This document shows, one piece after another, positions 58,798-64,000 of a DNA stretch of 64,000 bases. The position numbers and the translations under genes were made by a program. The DNA lies in NCBI RefSeq assembly GCF_040802235.1, contig NC_133158.1, positions 16,146,001 to 16,210,000 on the forward strand, read 5' to 3'. Every line of letters starts with the position of its first letter. Positions within the stretch are counted from its first letter, which is position 1. This stretch comes from Manis javanica. Taxonomy: Eukaryota; Chordata; Mammalia; Pholidota; Manidae. Below the pieces are notes generated by a model that ran no database searches, had not been told where the DNA came from, and saw only the letters and a program-made list of their open reading frames with translations.

Positions 58798-59022
58798 CAC
58801 AGATAGGCAAGTTTTTTCAGTACAGGGCTAGATGACATGCATTCTCAGCTCTGTGGGCCAGAGTTTCTGTCACAATTACTCAACTCTGCCATTCAAGTGC
58901 ACAAGCAACCACAGACAACACATAAACAGAGGAGTGAGACTGTGTCCCAATAAAACTTTATTTATAAAAACAAATGGTGGGCCACACTTAGCCCACTGGT
59001 CTATAGTTTGCTATCCCTCATA
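58798..59022 (+). mobile_element. hAT-Charlie non-autonomous element (MER33-like) in the last EOGT intron
   Basis: It is recognised by the conserved blocks 'gggctagatga', 'cacaattactcaactctgcc', 'caataaaactttatttata' and 'gtctatagtttgctatccct', in the family's usual order. It lies about 120 bp upstream (in EOGT orientation) of the last exon. The family name is from memory; the hAT assignment is firmer than the subfamily. Confidence 0.75.
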
Positions 59023-59190
59023 TATATAATGTAATAGCTAGGCCCAAATTTCACAAAGTTGCCCACTCAAGATAAAGATCCAAAGTGAGTAATTTCCCTT
59101 TTCTTCCAATTTACAAATATAAAATACAACTCACTATTCCAGAGAACAGTTTATCTTTGCTTTGAAGTTCAATAATAGGTCTTCATTTTA

Positions 59191-59463
<273 letters not shown>

Positions 59464-59594
59464 CTAAATAGTAAACACAACTGAGGGAGACTGTTTTTCA
59501 AATAGTCTCATAGCTAGCTTACCCTAACTTTTAAAAAACAGAGCAGGATCCAGGAATGGAGGGGACTGACTTTTGTCAATAGGGCCAACTGCCT

Positions 59595-59722
59595 ATATAC
59601 TTGGTATGGTCTCCTAACATCCCCGTCTTTATACACATGCATTGAATGGGGTAGGTAACACATTCAAGATTACATAGCTATAAAGCAGAAATCGAACCCA
59701 GGTCTATGGAACTCTAAGCTTT
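59595..59722 (-). repeat. MIR SINE fragment (EOGT intron)
   Basis: Antisense MIR core: 'gaatggggtaggtaacacat', 'acatagctataaagcagaa' and 'cgaacccaggtct' mirror the tRNA-derived head and core of MIR. Confidence 0.6.
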
Positions 59723-59811
59723 CCCAATTACATTTCTTTCCATCCCTTCTTCCTTCCCTCTCTCTCTTGGAGAAATTAACAATTGAGACAGAATCCATAA
59801 TTGTATGGAGA

Positions 59812-59870
59812 GATAATTATATATATATATATATAAACATTTATGTATATATATATATATAAACATACAT
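59812..59870. repeat. AT-rich tandem structure, (TA)n followed by aaacat, twice
   Basis: Two TA runs, each ending in 'ataaacat', sit head to tail. They look like a tandem duplication of one microsatellite unit within the EOGT intron. Confidence 0.85.
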
Positions 59871-60249
59871 TTCAGATGTTTTGCAGAAATTGGAAATTGA
59901 TGACACTTTTTTCTAAGTTTTGTCCCATTTAAATGCTGAGTCAAGTCATTTTAAAAGTGAAACCGTATGCTCAAGATATCTAGCCCAAAGGAGGAAGTCA
60001 GATAACCGTAACTGCTGTTGGTGTCAAGAACTAAAGATGTGGCATGGTGTACAGAGTGAGATTATTAGGGGACAGCAGGCCACGCGTCCACAGCCAGCTC
60101 CCGTCAGAGGAGCACCCTAGGAGAATCACGTTCATCTTGAGCCCTCAGTTTCCACGTCTACAGGATCACTGGGAGGGCCCCAGCCGAGGTGGTTGTTCTG
60201 TGTGCTGGATCTGTGTTCTTCACAAGACATATTGGTTCTCGTGCCCTTT

Positions 60250-60735
60250 TTTTAAAATTGTGGTAGGAAACACCTAACATAAAACTGGCCATCTCAACCA
60301 CTGGAAAGGACACAGTTCAGGAGAGTTCAGTCTACTCTCAGTGTATTACGTTGCTGTGCAGCCAGTCTTCAAAACTGGATCCCTGACTCCTCATTTCCCT
60401 CCCTCCCGAGTCCCTGGCATCCACCATTCCACCTTCAGCCTCTATGAAAGTGATGACTTTCAAGTGCAGTCACAGTGCATGTCCCTCTGTGACTGGTTTA
60501 CTCCACTGAAATGTAATGTCTTCAAGGTTCATCCATGCTGCATCACGTGACAGGATTTCCTTCTTTTTTCAAAGCCAAATAATATTCTGTTGGAAAGCTA
60601 TTTTATCTCTCACATTTTGTTCGTCCATTCATCCAGAGATGGACATTCGGGATGCTTCCACATCTTGGCTATTGTGAGTGGTGCTGCCATGAACGTATAT
60701 TTGCAACACACAGGTTCTCTCTTAACACAACAATT
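60250..60735 (-). mobile_element. Ancient L1 (L1M-type) fragment, antisense to the + strand
   Basis: The plus strand shows the reverse complement of a mammalian L1 segment. The blocks are in order: 'attgtggtaggaaacac', 'tctatgaaagtgatgact', 'tccatgctgcatcacgtgac', 'aataatattctgttgg' and 'cattcatccagagatggaca'. It lies in the EOGT intron and is diverged, with no open reading frame. Confidence 0.8.
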
Positions 60736-61049
60736 ACACTGAGTGCAAGAGATGATCACAGTTTGGGAAATACACAGGAATGAACTCAGAATGAGGAAAT
60801 CACAGATTCACATCTACCCTGTCTTGCTGAGATTGGGGGAGAAAAGGGTGTTTTGCCTGCTGAGTTTAACAGCAGGCTGCAGACTTCACATTTTTAGCTT
60901 TATGTTTTTCTTCTTTCTAGATGCCTATACATGATGGGACTCTCCTGTAATTATTAAATATTAAGCCTTTTAAAGCTCTGAATGAAACACTCAGCATGTA
61001 TAAGAAACGTTATTCACTGCCTCAGTGTAAAGGGGCCTCCAAACACTTA

Positions 61050-61220
<171 letters not shown>

Positions 61221-62682
61221 TTAAGCTGAGTTAGTTCATGACACATGGTAACAATATTTATACCAGTGTCTTTCCTGATTTAAATCACATTCCACCAGGA
61301 TTATTATTATTTTTTTTGTCAATTTCAAGCCTACTCCAATAATTAGTAACTTAATTCCTTAATAACTTAATATTTTTTCTAAATAAGCATGCCTTTTAAG
61401 TGCACTTTCTTTAGAAGTGAACTTTCATTGCTGTCTTAATTGGAAACCCAGTAACACATGACATAGATAAAAATGAATCAACCAAACTTAAAAGTGCTAC
61501 GAAAAAGTGAAATGAGCAAGCCCTGGAGAGATGTTAGGATCTACTGGCACCAAACTTGAAAACTATTTCCTTAAGATAACAAAAGGATTTTTTAAACAGC
61601 AAATAAATTCCTCCTTGCATCATCTGAGCTATTCAGTTCCAACTAGGCACAACTAAAATTATCTTAGATTCCACCAGGGCACAGCCCTGCCTTTGCAAGA
61701 GACTAATTCGCAATTGTAGGCATGTTAGGCTTGTAAAAGGGCCCTCTGAATTCAAGACCCTGAAAGATGTGCAAACTCCGAACCAACAATTAGAGCCAAA
61801 AACGTTCACTAAAGTGAGGTTGGCAAGAAATGCCAGGGTAAGGATGAAGCTCTGAAGAAATGTGACGGAATCAGATCTCCTAAGCCCTCTTACCCAAAGT
61901 AAAAATAAATAAATGAACAACCAAGATTAGTTTGGACCTAAGGGAAAGCAAATTCCCTCTTAACAGCTTCCCCTCTTTAAGGAGCTTCCACTTGCAGTAG
62001 AACAAAAACCCTGCACCCTCCGTAGTGAGAGGAAGACACCAGCTCCACGAGTGTGTCTCACATGGGGTACGCATGCCTCAGTTTCTCCAGAAATGCCGAC
62101 TCATGCAGAGGGAAGGACAGGTACTGGCCCAGGTGGATGTGCTCCTGGAGTCGCCAGGGGTGGGAAACACCTATAGGTCAGGACTCGCATCTCCATGCTA
62201 CTCTGTTCCTGATGCTTCCTTCGGGTTGGCCAAGTCTGAATTTACTGTAATTCCTCCTTATCTGGAAAACCCAATATACCCTTAAAGGGCAGTCAGCTAA
62301 AGAGCTTGGGAGGTGGCTCTCTAGTTCTTTCAGCCTGACACCAGTACCTCTTCTTGGGTGACATTTCTTCATGTGACAGGAAGGCTAGTCTCCATGGCTT
62401 TTACAGCTGTTGTGAAAAGAAAACTGAGTATGTTAGAAAAACAGAATATGTCTAACATTTCCTGTCTAGGTAACCCCATTGACCTAAGAACAACAATGCT
62501 ACAAGAGGTAGCGCGTATTCCTGGTCGAAAAAAATCTAGGCGTATAAAAGAGTTCAAAACGTGGAGAGTCACTTGTAAAACAGGAAGAGTTTTGACAAGT
62601 CACAAGACTGACATGGAGATAAAATGCATAAAGCCTAAGAGTAAGTCTCAACAGGTGGTAGTTGTTACAATTGCTACTTATA

Positions 62683-63017
62683 CTTGACTCTTGAACAAAC
62701 ATGGGGCGCCAATCCCCTACACAGTCAAAAATCCAAATATAACTTTTAACTCCCCAAAACTACGGCTCCCTTAACTACTACTAGTAGACTACTGTTGACA
62801 AGAAGCCTTACCGATCACATATAAACACTCAATTACCACGTATTTTGCATGCTATGAATATTATATATATATTTGTTTTACAATAAACTAGTTCAGAGAA
62901 AACTTTTTCGAATTGTTGCAAATCTATAAAGAAGTTTTCGAATATATATACTGAAAAAAAAAAACACGCATGTAAGTGGACCTGCGCAGTTCGAACCCGT
63001 GTTGTTCAAGAGTCAAC
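62683..63017 (-). mobile_element. MER2-type Tigger (Tc1/mariner) DNA transposon
   Basis: Its two ends are a perfect 15-bp inverted repeat: ttgactcttgaacaa at 62684-62698 and its reverse complement at 63002-63016. The internal blocks 'gcgccaatcccc', 'cctactactagtagactact-like', 'gaagccttaccgatcacata' and 'gtaagtggacctgcgcagtt' match MER2. It is about 335 bp long and non-coding, and lies in an EOGT intron. Confidence 0.85.
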
Positions 63018-63924
63018 TCTATTTGTATCAGGGTCTGAAATCCTCAAGACAAGAGCCATGGTGTCTTCATAACTGAATTGCTAAGCCTGTGAGCAGCTCA
63101 GGATATGTGCCCAATAAAGATCTGTTGTACAAACAAACAAATGTATGGTCAATGAGGTGGGAAACTCCTATGCTTACTGGTACGTTTAAACTTAGCTATC
63201 TCAGACGCCCAGATGCTGGTGTATGTATATTTTTCTTTTTTAACATAGAAAGAAACTATTCACAGTGTTAAATGTGGAAATGACTATGACTGTAGGTGGG
63301 CAAGGGCAGGAGAGAAGAGCCTTCACCCTCCTTTTGAACTTTTGTATACTGCCTGACTTTTTCAACCAGGAATACTTACACTTTCATGATATTGTTTTAA
63401 CGCCAACAGGTGTCGCCTAGGCAGTAAATGTTAGGCATATTGTGTTTTTCTAAGCCTTTCACTTTACCAGAATTTTAAAAGAAACGTAAATACTTTATAA
63501 GATGTTTAGAAACCTCATGTTATTTCTATGGCCCTCAGATTATTTCCCTATAACTAATTTAAGGTCAGCAGTCAAAACCTGGCAGCTAACAGGGTAAATT
63601 AGGCCAATAACATTTTTTTAAAATTCAGAATTGGTTGCCAACTTTTAAAAAGTCAGAAATTTCAAATGGAAATCTGGACTCACCACTTCTCTTGTTAAAT
63701 GAGATGGTGTTGCAACACCAGGCCCCACACACCTGAATAGGAGCTGCCTCCCCCTTGCACCCAGGGTCCTCACTTGACCACTTTATTCACAGATGGCACC
63801 TGCTTGCCCCTTCTGGGTCTGTAAGCCAACAACTCAGATTTGAAAAATCTTTTCTATCCCCTAATTCACTCCTCCAAGCAAAAGTGAGAGCATGTGCCTG
63901 AGCATGCGTGGGATTATCTCTTAC

Positions 63925-63986
63925 TTGTACTTATAATCGACGATCTGGACGTCAAACGTAGACACTGTCTTCAGTGCGTTTACAAG
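63925..63986 (-). CDS. EOGT: EOGT coding exon, fourth from the end
   Basis: This 62-bp exon encodes LVNALKTVSTFDVQIVDYKY plus the first two bases of a Lys codon. It starts in phase 0 after a pyrimidine-rich acceptor (cccag, about 63987-63996) and ends at a GTAAGA donor (63919-63924). The split codon AA|G is completed by the first base of the next exon. The residues belong to the C-terminal half of the GT61 glycosyltransferase domain, just before the conserved glycine-rich block in the following exon. The upstream intron is cut by the window edge, so the acceptor branch region is only partly visible. Confidence 0.93.
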
Positions 63987-64000
63987 CTGGGGAGAAAACC

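Overview
This is nuclear DNA from a placental mammal. It has split exons with GT/AG introns, two CpG islands, and a dense background of ancient mammalian repeats (MIR, L2, L1M-type LINEs, hAT-Charlie elements including MER20 and MER5A, a MaLR-type LTR, a Tigger-type MER2). MER20-type copies argue for a eutherian. I see no Alu, B1/B2, carnivore tRNA-Lys SINE or ruminant Bov-tA/BovB, so the species is probably neither a higher primate, a muroid rodent, a dog/cat-like carnivore nor a ruminant. I cannot name it further.

The only protein-coding sequence I can prove is at the right end, on the minus strand: the last four coding exons of EOGT, the ER-lumenal EGF-domain-specific O-GlcNAc transferase (63925-63986, 61051-61170, 59251-59353, 58535-58681). 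Their splice sites and phases fit exactly and they encode about the last 143 residues, ending in an ER-retrieval tetrapeptide RDEL. A roughly 2 kb 3' UTR probably runs down to a poly(A) signal at 56562-56567.

From about 56.5 kb down to 20.6 kb is intergenic DNA made of repeats and unique sequence. It holds a second CpG island (about 50.2-50.96 kb) with no gene I can recognise. A strong CpG island at about 19.4-20.56 kb has a CCAAT box, GC box and E-box. In known mammalian synteny the gene downstream of EOGT on the same strand is TAFA4 (FAM19A4), so I infer that this island is the TAFA4 promoter and that 1 to about 19.4 kb is its first intron. No TAFA4 coding exon is visible, so this rests on synteny and not on coding sequence.

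The most informative structures are a three-layer nested insertion (MIR split by a hAT element, itself split by an L1, with target duplications at both steps, 38.9-40.6 kb), a 63-bp direct repeat at 95% identity spaced 766 bp, a U6 snRNA pseudogene, a 90-bp L1 insertion with clean target duplications, and a predicted pair of CTCF-like sites facing each other across the TAFA4-side region. I found no operon, CRISPR array, defence system or other unfamiliar multi-gene system. All long open frames other than EOGT and the L1 ORF2 remnant look like chance frames, mostly inside CpG islands.
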